The notes below the pieces were generated by a model. That model was not told the origin of the DNA and did not search any database. It saw only the letters and a list, made by a program, of their open reading frames with translations. From contig NZ_SWBM01000008.1 in NCBI RefSeq assembly GCF_005116465.1, positions 1-64,000 on the forward strand: DNA of 64,000 nucleotides. Direction: 5' to 3'. Source of the DNA: Robertmurraya kyonggiensis. GTDB taxonomy: Bacteria; Bacillota; Bacilli; Bacillales; Cytobacillaceae. Positions 1 to 8,169 of the stretch are shown piece after piece (the stretch's first letter is position 1; each line of letters opens with the position of its first letter). The position numbers and the translations under genes were made by a program.

Positions 1-415
1 TCATTAGAAACTCTCAAATAGTGTCTTCATGGAGCTCCCATGCGGACATTTTTCACCAGAAATTCTCAAATAGTGTCTTCATGAAGCTCCCATGCGGTCA
101 CTATTCATTAGAAATTCTCAACTAGTGTCTTCATGGAGCTCCCATGCGGACATTTTTCACCAGAAATTCTCAAATAGTGTCTTCATGAAGCTCCCATGCG
201 GTCACTATTCATTAGAAATTCTCAAATAGTGTCTTCATGAAACGCTCATGTGGACATTCTTCATTAGAAATTCTCAAATAGTGTCTTCATATGAAGCGCC
301 CATGCGGACATTTTTCACCAGAAATTCTTAAATAGTGTCTTCATGAAACGCCCATGCGGACATTCTTCGTTAGAAATTCTCAAATAACGTCTTCATGAAA
401 TGCCAATGAGGACGA
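1..415. repeat. Tandem array of 52-bp repeats (array A)
   Basis: Eight units are visible. The landmark GTGTCTTCAT recurs at 21, 73, 125, 177, 229, 281, 335 and about 387, a 52-bp step with one 54-bp exception. Units 1 and 3 resemble each other, as do 2 and 4, so a 104-bp dimer was duplicated. Each unit has a dyad (GTCTTCATG ... CATGCGGAC) able to form a small hairpin. The array runs off the left edge of the window, so its full length is unknown. No coding potential is evident. Confidence 0.9.
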
Positions 416-465
416 ACTTCTCCAGCACCTAACGAAAGCTGTCCTCATGACCGTTCAAAATCAAA

Positions 466-1473
466 TCACTCAATGATCCAATCCTTAATCTCGAAATCTT
501 TTTGGGCTAGTTTTTCTTCCACTAGAAAATCCTTCGTTCCATCAAGTAACGCTAACCCATCATCCGTAAATGGTTCTTCTTCGATCCACTCGATTGGAGC
601 AGTCTCCTTGATTAACTCTGGCGTCGTTTGGGAGATTTCCGCCATCAGCTCATAATACTCATCTTCATGTTGCTTCAAATCATCTAATGATTTCTTAATC
701 GCTTCATTCCAAACCTTCGGGAAGTCCGGGAATTTTTTCAAAAATTCTCCGGAAGCAACCGTTACACTTGTACCAAGTAAGTCAGGATGAGATAAAGCAT
801 CATCTAAATGAGTGAAGCCTTGTTCAATTTGAGCAAGAGCATTCACACCGCTATTCGTCATCGCATCAACCTCTCCACGTGTCAAAGCAGCTTCCCCATC
901 TGGACGAAGCATGTGCACCAAGTTATAGTTTTTCACGCCCTCCTGCTGCAACAACCCAATCACATAACGGTGCATAAAAGAACCCTTTTGAATCGCAATT
1001 GTTTTCCCTTCTAACTCTTTAATCGTTTTCGGGCCATCCTTTTTCCCAATTAAATATCCAACATTGTTCTTTGATGGCTGCGCAATTAATCGCGTATCTG
1101 CACCAGAAGATTTTGCTAAAATTGCAGGCGTGTCTCCCAAACTACCAAAATGCAATCTTCCACTAATAAGCGACTCATTTAAATCTGGACCGTTTGGAAA
1201 AGCAGTTAGTGTAATTTCAGTGATGCCATGCTTTTTTAACTCTTCTTGAATAATTCCTTTATGAAAGCCCCAACCTGCAGCCCCTGATGGAAGATTGAGT
1301 TCATTTAAGCCAATATAGCCATAGTTCAAAACGCTCGGAATCCCGTTTTCACTTGATTCTCCCAACGTTTTCTCACCATTGCTCGTTTCCGAAGAACAAG
1401 CTTGAAGAAGAACCAAGAATACAAATACGGTTATGATTTTATAAGCAATTGCTGGATGTTTTTTTATAGACAT
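466..1473 (-). CDS. ABC transporter substrate-binding lipoprotein (sulfonate/nitrate/taurine-type)
   Basis: Predicted extracytoplasmic solute-binding lipoprotein of the SsuA/TauA/NMT1-like family, 335 aa. The N-terminus has a basic start, a hydrophobic core and a lipobox (LLQAC, Cys about 26), so the mature protein should be lipid-anchored outside the membrane. The body has family features: an early YGYIG strand, a segment near GRLHFGSLGDTPAIL, the GKTIAIQKGS hinge-like segment and a C-terminal helical region. It is the last gene of a minus-strand operon after the ATPase, two permeases, a flavoprotein and a ferredoxin. An organosulfur ligand is inferred from family and context; the ligand itself cannot be read from sequence. 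Confidence 0.88.
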   Translation of the reverse strand: MSIKKHPAIAYKIITVFVFLVLLQACSSETSNGEKTLGESSENGIPSVLNYGYIGLNELNLPSGAAGWGFHKGIIQEELKKHGITEITLTAFPNGPDLNESLISGRLHFGSLGDTPAILAKSSGADTRLIAQPSKNNVGYLIGKKDGPKTIKELEGKTIAIQKGSFMHRYVIGLLQQEGVKNYNLVHMLRPDGEAALTRGEVDAMTNSGVNALAQIEQGFTHLDDALSHPDLLGTSVTVASGEFLKKFPDFPKVWNEAIKKSLDDLKQHEDEYYELMAEISQTTPELIKETAPIEWIEEEPFTDDGLALLDGTKDFLVEEKLAQKDFEIKDWIIE

Positions 1474-1491
1474 GACCCTCTTCTCCCACCA

Positions 1492-1824
1492 TCAAAATTT
1501 AGCTCGTTTATATAATTCATAAATATACCCATGACTTGCCACTGGCGTTCTCTTTGGTCCCCAACCCACTTTCTCGCGGTAGCTTCCAATTAATCCTTTG
1601 TTTTCCACAACCGCTTCGGTGATTGACACATTCCAATCAGCTTGCGGAGCCACATATAGAGCATCTACGGGGCAATATAGCTCGCACATAAAGCATGTTT
1701 GGCAATCATCCTGTCTGGCGATTACTGGGATATCATTATCGACTTTATCAAAGACATTCGTTGGACAAACTTTGACGCATAGATTGCATTTCACACACTT
1801 TGACTCGCTGACTAGTTCAATCAT
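1492..1824 (-). CDS. Ferredoxin-like protein with two [4Fe-4S] motifs
   Basis: 110-aa bacterial-type ferredoxin. Two CxxCxxCxxxCP motifs are visible (Cys 10/13/16/20 and 41/44/47/51), enough for two [4Fe-4S] clusters. A C-terminal extension of about 55 residues (WNVSITEAVVENKGLIGSYREK) resembles the tails of AprB-like electron-transfer subunits. Its start overlaps the flavoprotein stop by 4 nt, suggesting translational coupling and a two-subunit oxidoreductase. Inferred role: passing electrons to or from the FAD subunit. Assignment as AprB proper is uncertain because no sulfate-reduction genes are nearby. Confidence 0.85.
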   Translation of the reverse strand: MIELVSESKCVKCNLCVKVCPTNVFDKVDNDIPVIARQDDCQTCFMCELYCPVDALYVAPQADWNVSITEAVVENKGLIGSYREKVGWGPKRTPVASHGYIYELYKRAKF

Positions 1825-3395
1825 TTTAAAATAGCCTCCTGTTCCACAGGCTTGGGTCTTACGGAAATTTCGTCTAGTCCACTGCTGATTAAGCGATAAT
1901 GCTGATTCGCATCAATTTGTGGAAAATCGATTCGTTTATGCATCCCTCTTGTTTCCTTACGATTGATGGCTGCATTGAACATATGGCGAGCTGTTAACGT
2001 CATTGCCACCGATTCACGCGCTTTAATCGCGTTACCTTCTATCGAAATCGAACCGTTTCGAATATCCTTCCAAAGATCATCCAGACGGTTAATTGAACCT
2101 GCTAACTTATGCTCAGTACGGAATAAATTACGGTCATACGGCATGACTTCTTCCTGAACAGCACGAACATATTCCGCCGTCTTAAATGTAGAATTTCCTA
2201 CTGTTATTGGGACAGACGACAGGCCTTTCAAATCACGGTTCCCTACACCTGTTCTTTGCGCATATTCGGAAGCCCCTTTTCCAGCCAATGTACCTGAAGA
2301 CATCGCCCATGCTGCGTTATGGCTTCCTCCTCCAGTAAAACCTCCGCAAATCAATTCACGAGTGGCAGCATCCCCAGCTGCATATAGCCCTTGTACCAAT
2401 GTTTTCATTGTTTCATCAACAATTTGAATGCCTCCTGTTCCACGAACCGTTCCTTCTAAGCGCAGAGTAATTTGGAATTTATCTTTAAAAGGATCAATAC
2501 CCAATCGATCGAAAGGTAAGAAAAAGTTCGTTTGGCTTATGCGCAAGAAAGGACGAATTTCTTCTGGTGCTTGGTCTAATACCGCAAAAACTTTGATTCC
2601 TTCCGATATTTTTTTCGCAATCACGGAGCGACCTCGTTTCGAACCAGCACCTTCCACAATTGAACCATCCTCATAATAGAAGCTGGCGTAGCTATAATAA
2701 GCTGTCTTCGTAACCGAAGAGAAAATCGGTGAAATCGCATAAGCATTGGAGAATTCCATTCCGGAAAAATCCGCCCCTGCTTCAGCCGCCATTAAATAGC
2801 CATCTCCCGTTAACACGTTGCATCCAAGTGCCTTACTTAAAAACGCGCATCCGCCACTGGCAATAATGACAGCACCCGCTTCAACCTTCCACGTTTCACC
2901 GGTTTGCTGGCGAACCCCAACAGCTCCTCCAACTCCATGTTCATCAGCCAATAGCTCTAATGCTGGGGAGTGATCTAGAATCTTAACTCCTGCTTTATGG
3001 ACAATCTTTCTCATCAAACGCATATACTCCGGACCCTGCAAACCAGTTTTATGAGGATTTCCTTCTTCGTTTAATGGAAAAGGATAGCCCCAAGCTGATA
3101 GTTGATTCATATTTTCATAGGTTTGATCTAATACCCGGTTCATCCATGTATCTTCTGCCAACCTACCCCCTAACTCGAATCGGCCAAGTTTTGCTTTCGT
3201 TCTAGATTCTTCATCAGGATTCACATACCAGACACCAGTTCCAGACGGAGCAGTCGCTCCACTTGTTCCGCAATATCCCTTATCAACCAAGACCACCTTT
3301 GAACCTTTTGAAGCAGCAGTTAGTGCTGCCCATGTTCCAGCTGGACCACCACCAATAACGAGCACATCCGCTACTAGCTCAATATCTTTTTTCAT
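1821..3395 (-). CDS. FAD-dependent oxidoreductase, fumarate reductase/AprA-like flavoprotein
   Basis: 524-aa flavoprotein of the succinate dehydrogenase/fumarate reductase/adenylylsulfate reductase alpha superfamily. The N-terminus has the dinucleotide-binding fold (VLVIGGGPAGTWAA), followed by DKGYCGTSGATAPSG. A C-terminal FAD region reads GLYAAGDAATRELICGGFTGGG. I place the start at the ATG at 3395, preceded by GAGGAGG; the frame also opens with a TTG at 3464 but no comparable RBS. It lies between the permeases and the ferredoxin inside a sulfonate-type ABC operon. An electron-transferring enzyme acting on the imported compound is an inference; substrate unknown. Confidence 0.82.
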   Translation of the reverse strand: MKKDIELVADVLVIGGGPAGTWAALTAASKGSKVVLVDKGYCGTSGATAPSGTGVWYVNPDEESRTKAKLGRFELGGRLAEDTWMNRVLDQTYENMNQLSAWGYPFPLNEEGNPHKTGLQGPEYMRLMRKIVHKAGVKILDHSPALELLADEHGVGGAVGVRQQTGETWKVEAGAVIIASGGCAFLSKALGCNVLTGDGYLMAAEAGADFSGMEFSNAYAISPIFSSVTKTAYYSYASFYYEDGSIVEGAGSKRGRSVIAKKISEGIKVFAVLDQAPEEIRPFLRISQTNFFLPFDRLGIDPFKDKFQITLRLEGTVRGTGGIQIVDETMKTLVQGLYAAGDAATRELICGGFTGGGSHNAAWAMSSGTLAGKGASEYAQRTGVGNRDLKGLSSVPITVGNSTFKTAEYVRAVQEEVMPYDRNLFRTEHKLAGSINRLDDLWKDIRNGSISIEGNAIKARESVAMTLTARHMFNAAINRKETRGMHKRIDFPQIDANQHYRLISSGLDEISVRPKPVEQEAILK

Positions 3396-3464
3396 AAAAA
3401 TATCCTCCTCGGAAACTTTATTTATATGGATACCCTCTTCAGTGGTCTGGTCAAGAGTGATCAA

Positions 3465-4301
3465 TTAACCTTGATAACTATCACGCCAGCTTAATAGCTT
3501 TCTTTCTAAAATGCGTACAAACGAATCAACCAATTTTCCAAAAACAGCAAAGATAATGATGCCGACAAAAATGTATTCCGTCACCGAATTTTGTTTTCCT
3601 AGATTAATAAGAAAACCAATTCCAGCCGTGGAACCAAGTAATTCTGCAACAACTAGCCCTAACCACGAAATCGCTAAGGATAAACGAAGTCCGAGTAAAA
3701 TATTTGGTAAGGCAGATGGTAAAATCAGATTGAAGATTGTTTTAGCACGATTAAATTCTAAGACCTTTGATACCTCGATTAACTTGTTATCCACATTGCG
3801 AATCCCCATAAATGTGTTGAGATAGAGTGGATAGAAAGCTCCTTCGGCAATAATGACGATTTTCGATACTTCCCCAAAGCCAAACCAGAGAATAATTAAG
3901 GGTGCCAATGCTAAACCAGGCATCATCCTCAGCAACTGAACCGTCGGATCCAAGACGTATTGCGCTTTATAAGAGAATCCTGTTAATAGACCAAATAATA
4001 ATCCCAAACTTCCACCAACAAGAAAACCAATCAATGCCCGCCGAATGCTAACCCCCAAATGCACACCAAGTTCATTTGAAGCAATAAGGTCTCCAAAGGT
4101 TTGTAAAATGGCTGTTGGCGTCGGTAAAAAAATCGGGGACACGATATTCAGTTGCCCAACGATTTGCCAGATTGCCAGAATGATAATTGGAATGGCTGCT
4201 CCTATGACAAAATCATTTCCTTTCGTGAATTTCCATCTAAACTTTGTCCTGTTCCGCCCAATCTCGAGCGAATTGACTTGTGTTTTTACCTGCTCACTCA
4301 C
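3465..4301 (-). CDS. ABC transporter permease, SsuC/TauC-like (copy 2)
   Basis: 278-aa inner-membrane permease of the BPD_transp_1 family. About six hydrophobic segments are visible, with the EAA cytoplasmic loop (EVSKVLEFNRAKTIFNLILPS) that docks the ATPase, followed by GLRLSLAISWLGLVVAELLGS typical of sulfonate/taurine/nitrate permeases. It is a clear paralogue of the adjacent permease at 4316-5116. Two different permeases in one operon suggest a heterodimeric channel rather than the usual SsuC homodimer. Confidence 0.9.
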   Translation of the reverse strand: MSEQVKTQVNSLEIGRNRTKFRWKFTKGNDFVIGAAIPIIILAIWQIVGQLNIVSPIFLPTPTAILQTFGDLIASNELGVHLGVSIRRALIGFLVGGSLGLLFGLLTGFSYKAQYVLDPTVQLLRMMPGLALAPLIILWFGFGEVSKIVIIAEGAFYPLYLNTFMGIRNVDNKLIEVSKVLEFNRAKTIFNLILPSALPNILLGLRLSLAISWLGLVVAELLGSTAGIGFLINLGKQNSVTEYIFVGIIIFAVFGKLVDSFVRILERKLLSWRDSYQG

Positions 4302-4315
4302 TGAATTCCCCTCCT

Positions 4316-5116
4316 TTATCCTTGGTAGCTATCCTTCCAACGCAGCAACCATTTTTCTAATAAACGAACAACCGTATCCGTAAACACACCGACTACAGCA
4401 AAAATGGCAATGCCTACAAACACGACCGGCGTATTGTTAAACTGTCTTGCATCTGACATTAAATACCCGATTCCTGAAGTGGCAGCCATTAACTCTGCTA
4501 CGACCAACCCCACCCATGAAACACCCAGTGACAACCGTAACCCCAACAAGAGATTTGGTACGGCAGACGGAATGACTAGTAATCTCACAAGCTTCCAGCG
4601 ATTAAATCCAAGTGTTCTTGCCACTTCGAAAAGTTTATTATCAACGCTACGAATACCTAAATAAGTGTTGATATATAAGGGAAAGAAGGCTCCCTTGGCT
4701 ATCAAAAGGACCTTCGATTCTTCGCCAATTCCTAGCCATAAAATGAATAACGGCGCCACTGCTAAATGGGGAATCATCCGAATCATTTGTACGGTTGGAT
4801 CAAGTGCTTTTTCGACTGGTTTGGATAACCCCACCACGATGCCAAATAGCAACCCTAGCCCACCCCCAATGAGAAAGCCAATCACCATTCGCGTTACACT
4901 GATTTGGAAATGCTCCATTAACAACCCCGAGGTCGTTAGCTGAATGAACGCTCCAAAGATTGTAGCCGGAGTTGGAAATAACATCGTCGAGATATATCCG
5001 AGCTGACCGAACACTTGCCATAGGAGTAAGGCTCCTACTGGTAAAACCGCTCCAAGTAAATAGATAACGAGCTTACTATTCTTTCTTGGGCTTAACTCCA
5101 CTGATGATCCATCCAT
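4316..5116 (-). CDS. ABC transporter permease, SsuC/TauC-like (copy 1)
   Basis: 266-aa paralogue of the next gene, with the same architecture: an N-terminal membrane segment, FPTPATIFGAFIQL before the transport domain, the EAA loop (EVARTLGFNRWKLVRLLVIPS) and GLRLSLGVSWVGLVVAELM. It sits 14 nt before the second permease and 21 nt after the ATPase in one minus-strand operon. The pair likely forms the transmembrane channel for the importer. Substrate class (sulfonate, taurine or similar) is from family resemblance only. Confidence 0.9.
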   Translation of the reverse strand: MDGSSVELSPRKNSKLVIYLLGAVLPVGALLLWQVFGQLGYISTMLFPTPATIFGAFIQLTTSGLLMEHFQISVTRMVIGFLIGGGLGLLFGIVVGLSKPVEKALDPTVQMIRMIPHLAVAPLFILWLGIGEESKVLLIAKGAFFPLYINTYLGIRSVDNKLFEVARTLGFNRWKLVRLLVIPSAVPNLLLGLRLSLGVSWVGLVVAELMAATSGIGYLMSDARQFNNTPVVFVGIAIFAVVGVFTDTVVRLLEKWLLRWKDSYQG

Positions 5117-5137
5117 CGAACGTCCCCTCCCTTCTTT

Positions 5138-5902
5138 TTAAAAAGCCGATTGTAAGGCTTCAATTTTTTCAAACTCATTGACGACTTGAAGACGAATCTC
5201 TTGGAAACTTTCAGATGTCTTTTTACGCGGAATCGGTAAGACGACTGGGACAATATCCTGAATGCTTCCCGGTCGCGGCTTCAAAATCACTATGCGATTT
5301 CCAAGAAAGACCGCTTCATCAATATCATGGGTCACAAAAATCATTGTCGTTTTATTCTTTTTCCAAATATCCAATAGAACCTCTTGCATATGAGCACGAG
5401 TAAAAGCGTCCAATGCACCAAACGGTTCATCTAGCAACAAGACTTTCGGATTTCTCAGCAATGCTCTTGCGATGGCAACACGTTGTGCCATTCCTCCGGA
5501 AAGCTCCCTTGGATACGATTTTTCGAAACCAGTCAGCTTAACAAGATTGATTAATTCATCCACTTTTTCACGTACTTTTGGGTCACGGATATTTAAGTCG
5601 GCTGCAATGTTTCGCTCGACATTTAGCCAAGGGAACAATCTTGGTTCTTGAAAAATATAGCCTTTATCAATTCCTGGTCCCTTCACATTTTTCCCCTCTA
5701 ACAAGAACTCACCCTGATAATCCAAATCTAACCCCGCAATAATCTTAAGCAGTGTGCTTTTTCCACAACCACTCGGTCCAATCACGGTAATAAATTCACC
5801 TTCCTGAATGTCCAGATTGATATTTCGAAGAGCCTGAACTTGATCCTTGTTCGTGTGAAACGTCTTACTTAATTGATTGATAGACACAATTGAATTCGAC
5901 AT
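5138..5902 (-). CDS. ABC transporter ATP-binding protein, SsuB/TauB-like
   Basis: 254-aa nucleotide-binding subunit. Visible motifs: Walker A (GPSGCGKST), Q-loop ([10 protein letters not shown]), signature ([15 protein letters not shown]), Walker B ([12 protein letters not shown]) and the switch His ([10 protein letters not shown]). FQEPRLFPW is characteristic of SsuB/TauB-type ATPases. The ATG at 5902 is chosen because GAGGAGA precedes it; an upstream in-frame start at 5926 lacks such a site. It is the first gene of the six-gene operon, downstream of a leader with an intrinsic terminator. Confidence 0.92.
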   Translation of the reverse strand: MSNSIVSINQLSKTFHTNKDQVQALRNINLDIQEGEFITVIGPSGCGKSTLLKIIAGLDLDYQGEFLLEGKNVKGPGIDKGYIFQEPRLFPWLNVERNIAADLNIRDPKVREKVDELINLVKLTGFEKSYPRELSGGMAQRVAIARALLRNPKVLLLDEPFGALDAFTRAHMQEVLLDIWKKNKTTMIFVTHDIDEAVFLGNRIVILKPRPGSIQDIVPVVLPIPRKKTSESFQEIRLQVVNEFEKIEALQSAF

Positions 5903-5927
5903 ACAATTCTCCTCTTCATTTGTCATT

Positions 5928-5974
5928 AAAAAAAGACTTTAATTCAGCGTTAAAAAAGCACTGAACTAAAGTCT
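5928..5974 (-). terminator. Intrinsic terminator in the operon leader (possible attenuator)
   Basis: On the minus strand a 14-bp stem (AGACTTTAGTTCAG paired with CTGAATTAAAGTCT, one wobble) with a 13-nt loop is followed by a run of seven T. It lies between the probable promoter and the first ABC gene, only about 25 nt before the start codon, which is the position of a transcription attenuator. Confidence 0.75.
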
Positions 5975-6091
5975 CTAGTAGTCTAGTCGACATAAGATAA
6001 CTTCCCACGGTCCGAAAAACAAAAAGGAAACACATCAAAATTGCTGTGCTTCCAGTTGACTGGTAAACGATATTAAATTCTTCACCACTTA

Positions 6092-6114
6092 AATCCGATA
6101 ATTCCAATCAGATT
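6092..6114. promoter_or_regulatory. Dyad operator candidate upstream of the ABC/flavoprotein operon
   Basis: Two 8-bp arms (AATCCGAT and ATCAGATT, 7 of 8 complementary) flank a 7-bp spacer. On the minus strand it immediately follows a TATAAA-like hexamer, so it could be a repressor site at the operon promoter. A sulfur-responsive regulator such as CymR is an attractive guess but I cannot confirm its consensus here. Confidence 0.35.
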
Positions 6115-6230
6115 AATTTATAAAAAGAATATTAACACATTGGAAATGGGAAGTAAACTCCCAAAAATTTAAATTTTCAAAATAAGATAAAAGTCTGTGC
6201 TGGGCTTATGATAAAGGGCTTAGGCATCTC

Positions 6231-6270
6231 TTAAAACAAAAAACAGGCAAAGAAATTTCTCCACCTGTTC
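6231..6270 (-). terminator. Terminator of the glycerate kinase/EIIA operon
   Basis: An imperfect hairpin with AACAGG/CCTGTT ends and wobble pairs inside is followed on the minus strand by a T-rich tract, just after the EIIA stop codon. Confidence 0.6.
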
Positions 6271-6278
6271 CAAAAAAT

Positions 6279-6734
6279 TTAAGCTTCTACTATTTGGGCC
6301 CCTTGCTCATTCAACACCACTTTTTCATTCTCAGCGAGATTCGTCATAACAACAATCGTAATGATGGAAGGCACTTTATCTCTAATCCCCGCAAAGTCGA
6401 CCTCCAATAGCTTTTGGCCCTTTTTCACGGATTGGCCATCGGTTACGTACGAAGTAAATCCTTCACCCTGGAGATTGACCGTGTCCAACCCAACATGGAT
6501 AAGAATTTCTTTGCCATTCGTATCCTTAATTCCAATAGCATGCTTCGTTGGAAACACATTAACGATTTCCCCATCGACCGGCGAAACAACTGTGCCGTTG
6601 GTCGGAGCAACCGCAAAACCATCTCCAAGCATTTTTTGAGAGAATACCTCATCTGGAACACGTTCTAACGGAAGGATTTCTCCTTCAAGCGGACTCTGAA
6701 TCAGTATCTCTTTCTTTTTTCTCTTAAAAAACAT
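6279..6734 (-). CDS. PTS glucose-type EIIA component (Crr-like)
   Basis: 151-aa cytoplasmic phosphocarrier of the EIIA-Glc family. The two active-site histidines are visible at His65 (TKHAIGI) and His80 (ILIHVGLDTV), the latter being the phosphorylated residue by analogy. The remaining family motifs (SPLEGEI near the N-terminus, SPVDGEI, GQKLLEVD) are intact and the length is normal for a free-standing EIIA. It begins 2 nt after the glycerate kinase gene. The EIICB encoded at 10669 lacks an EIIA domain, so this protein could phosphorylate it; that link is an inference. Confidence 0.93.
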   Translation of the reverse strand: MFFKRKKKEILIQSPLEGEILPLERVPDEVFSQKMLGDGFAVAPTNGTVVSPVDGEIVNVFPTKHAIGIKDTNGKEILIHVGLDTVNLQGEGFTSYVTDGQSVKKGQKLLEVDFAGIRDKVPSIITIVVMTNLAENEKVVLNEQGAQIVEA

Positions 6735-6736
6735 AT

Positions 6737-7870
6737 CTATCCACGCCTTTCTATCATTCTAGCTACACTTTCTGCAGCAAACGTTAAATTTTCTTCACCT
6801 TGCTTAAGTGCATCTTCTAAAGAACATACTCCTCTTAAAATCCCAACAATGGATGTAAATCCATGCTCATATAGCTTTTCAGCACCTTCGCCAATTCTTC
6901 CAGCAAACGCCACTACAGGAATCCCGTGTTTTTGAGCAAGCTTCGCCACCCCATAGGGCGTCTTTCCAAACAAGGTTTGACCATCAATGCTTCCTTCGCC
7001 GGTAAATACATAATCAGCCCCTATGATTCGATCCTCTAGACTAATATAGTCAATGACTAAGTCGACCCCTTTTTTCAATTCCGCATTTAGAAAAGCCAAC
7101 AATCCTGCACCGAGTCCACCGGCAGCACCAGCTCCCTCGATATCGGAAATGTTTTTCGCTAAAAGGGTTTCGATTACTTTAGCATAATGAGCTAGGTTTT
7201 GATCCAATTGCTCAACCATTTCAGGAGTAGCACCCTTTTGTGGTCCAAATATTACAGATACACCATTTTCTCCTACAAGTGGATTGCTAACATCACAAGC
7301 AACATCAATTTTTACCGTTGCTAATCTTGGATCTAACTCACTCACATCAAACGTATGCAAACGACCTAATGCTCCACCACCACGCGGAAGATCCACACCT
7401 TCTTTGTCTTTAAAGGACACACCTAACGCCTGAAGCATACCGGAACCACCATCGTTCGTTGCACTACCCCCGATCCCTAGAAGAATTCGGCTCACGCCTA
7501 AATCTAGCGCATGTTTGATCATTTCGCCTGTACCATAGGTTGTTGTCAACAGTGGATTACGGTCTTCTGGCTTCACCAATGGTAAGCCGCTGGCACTAGC
7601 CATTTCCATCACGGCGACTAGTCCATCGCCAAGCAGACCATAATGTGCCAACACTTTATCTCCAAGTGGCCCAGTCACTTCAGCCTCGATCATCTTTCCC
7701 TTCGTCAAACTGACTAGTGACTCAACTGTACCTTCACCACCGTCCGCCATGGGAACGATTTCACAAATCGCGTCAGGAAACACCTTGCGAATGCCTGCTT
7801 CCATCGCAAGCGCTGCCTTCTCCGCGCTCATACTTTCTTTAAAAGAATCCGGTGCTAATACAAATTTCAT
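6737..7870 (-). CDS. glxK: Glycerate kinase
   Basis: 377-aa GckA/GlxK-type glycerate kinase (class II), which phosphorylates glycerate to phosphoglycerate in the cytoplasm. Family motifs are clear: N-terminal VLAPDSFKESMSA, the GIGGSATNDGGSGMLQALG glycine-rich segment, GAAGGLGAGL and GEGSIDGQTLFGK. Length is usual for the family. GAGGAGGTG precedes the ATG. It heads a two-gene operon with an EIIA component. The pairing with a sugar-phosphotransfer protein is unusual and hints at co-regulation with carbohydrate uptake; no glycerate transporter is nearby. Confidence 0.92.
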   Translation of the reverse strand: MKFVLAPDSFKESMSAEKAALAMEAGIRKVFPDAICEIVPMADGGEGTVESLVSLTKGKMIEAEVTGPLGDKVLAHYGLLGDGLVAVMEMASASGLPLVKPEDRNPLLTTTYGTGEMIKHALDLGVSRILLGIGGSATNDGGSGMLQALGVSFKDKEGVDLPRGGGALGRLHTFDVSELDPRLATVKIDVACDVSNPLVGENGVSVIFGPQKGATPEMVEQLDQNLAHYAKVIETLLAKNISDIEGAGAAGGLGAGLLAFLNAELKKGVDLVIDYISLEDRIIGADYVFTGEGSIDGQTLFGKTPYGVAKLAQKHGIPVVAFAGRIGEGAEKLYEHGFTSIVGILRGVCSLEDALKQGEENLTFAAESVARMIERRG

Positions 7871-7977
7871 TGCTACACCTCCTCGTTGTTTATTTATTCA
7901 AAAAAACTTGTTCATATCCTAAAGCTAGTTTTTGAAAAATACCTTTTCTAGAATTCTAACAAACTTTATCCTCATCG

Positions 7978-8090
7978 GTCTTGCATGAAGACAACTATTT
8001 CAAGAATTCTACTAATTATGTCCGCATGAACGCTTCATGAAGACAACTTTTGCAAAAATCTCGTAAATCTTGTCTTCATGAGCAATCATT
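7978..8090. repeat. 52-bp-period repeat copies (array B, opposite orientation)
   Basis: Degenerate copies of the array A element. CATGAAGACAA recurs at 7984 and 8036, exactly 52 bp apart, in reverse orientation relative to array A, and a forward TGTCTTCATG lies at about 8071. The dyad GTCCGCATG ... CATGAAGAC is the same hairpin core seen at 1-415. It fills the gap between the glycerate kinase and GH4 genes; I see no gene here. Confidence 0.75.
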
Positions 8091-8169
8091 CATCAAGATA
8101 CCTATTTTTTAGAATCCTATAAAGAATGGGAAGACATCTCTGCCGTCCCATACGCCAAACTATACTAAT

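Noticed and set aside
1-415. CRISPR array
   Set aside because: The 52-bp periodicity at first suggests one, but the whole unit including the linker is conserved; there are no unique spacers and no cas genes in the window.
3396-3464. Longer N-terminus for the flavoprotein
   Set aside because: The extra 23 residues precede the FAD-binding fold and the extended start is a TTG without RBS, while GAGGAGG stands before the internal ATG.
5975-6120. T-box or S-box leader before the ABC operon
   Set aside because: GGACCGTGGGAAG weakly recalls the T-box antiterminator motif, but the AGGGTGGNACCGCG element, specifier loop and S-box core are missing.
8100-8169. Terminator after the GH4 gene
   Set aside because: ATGGGA ... 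TCCCAT can pair but with many internal mismatches and no clear T-run, so I did not list it.
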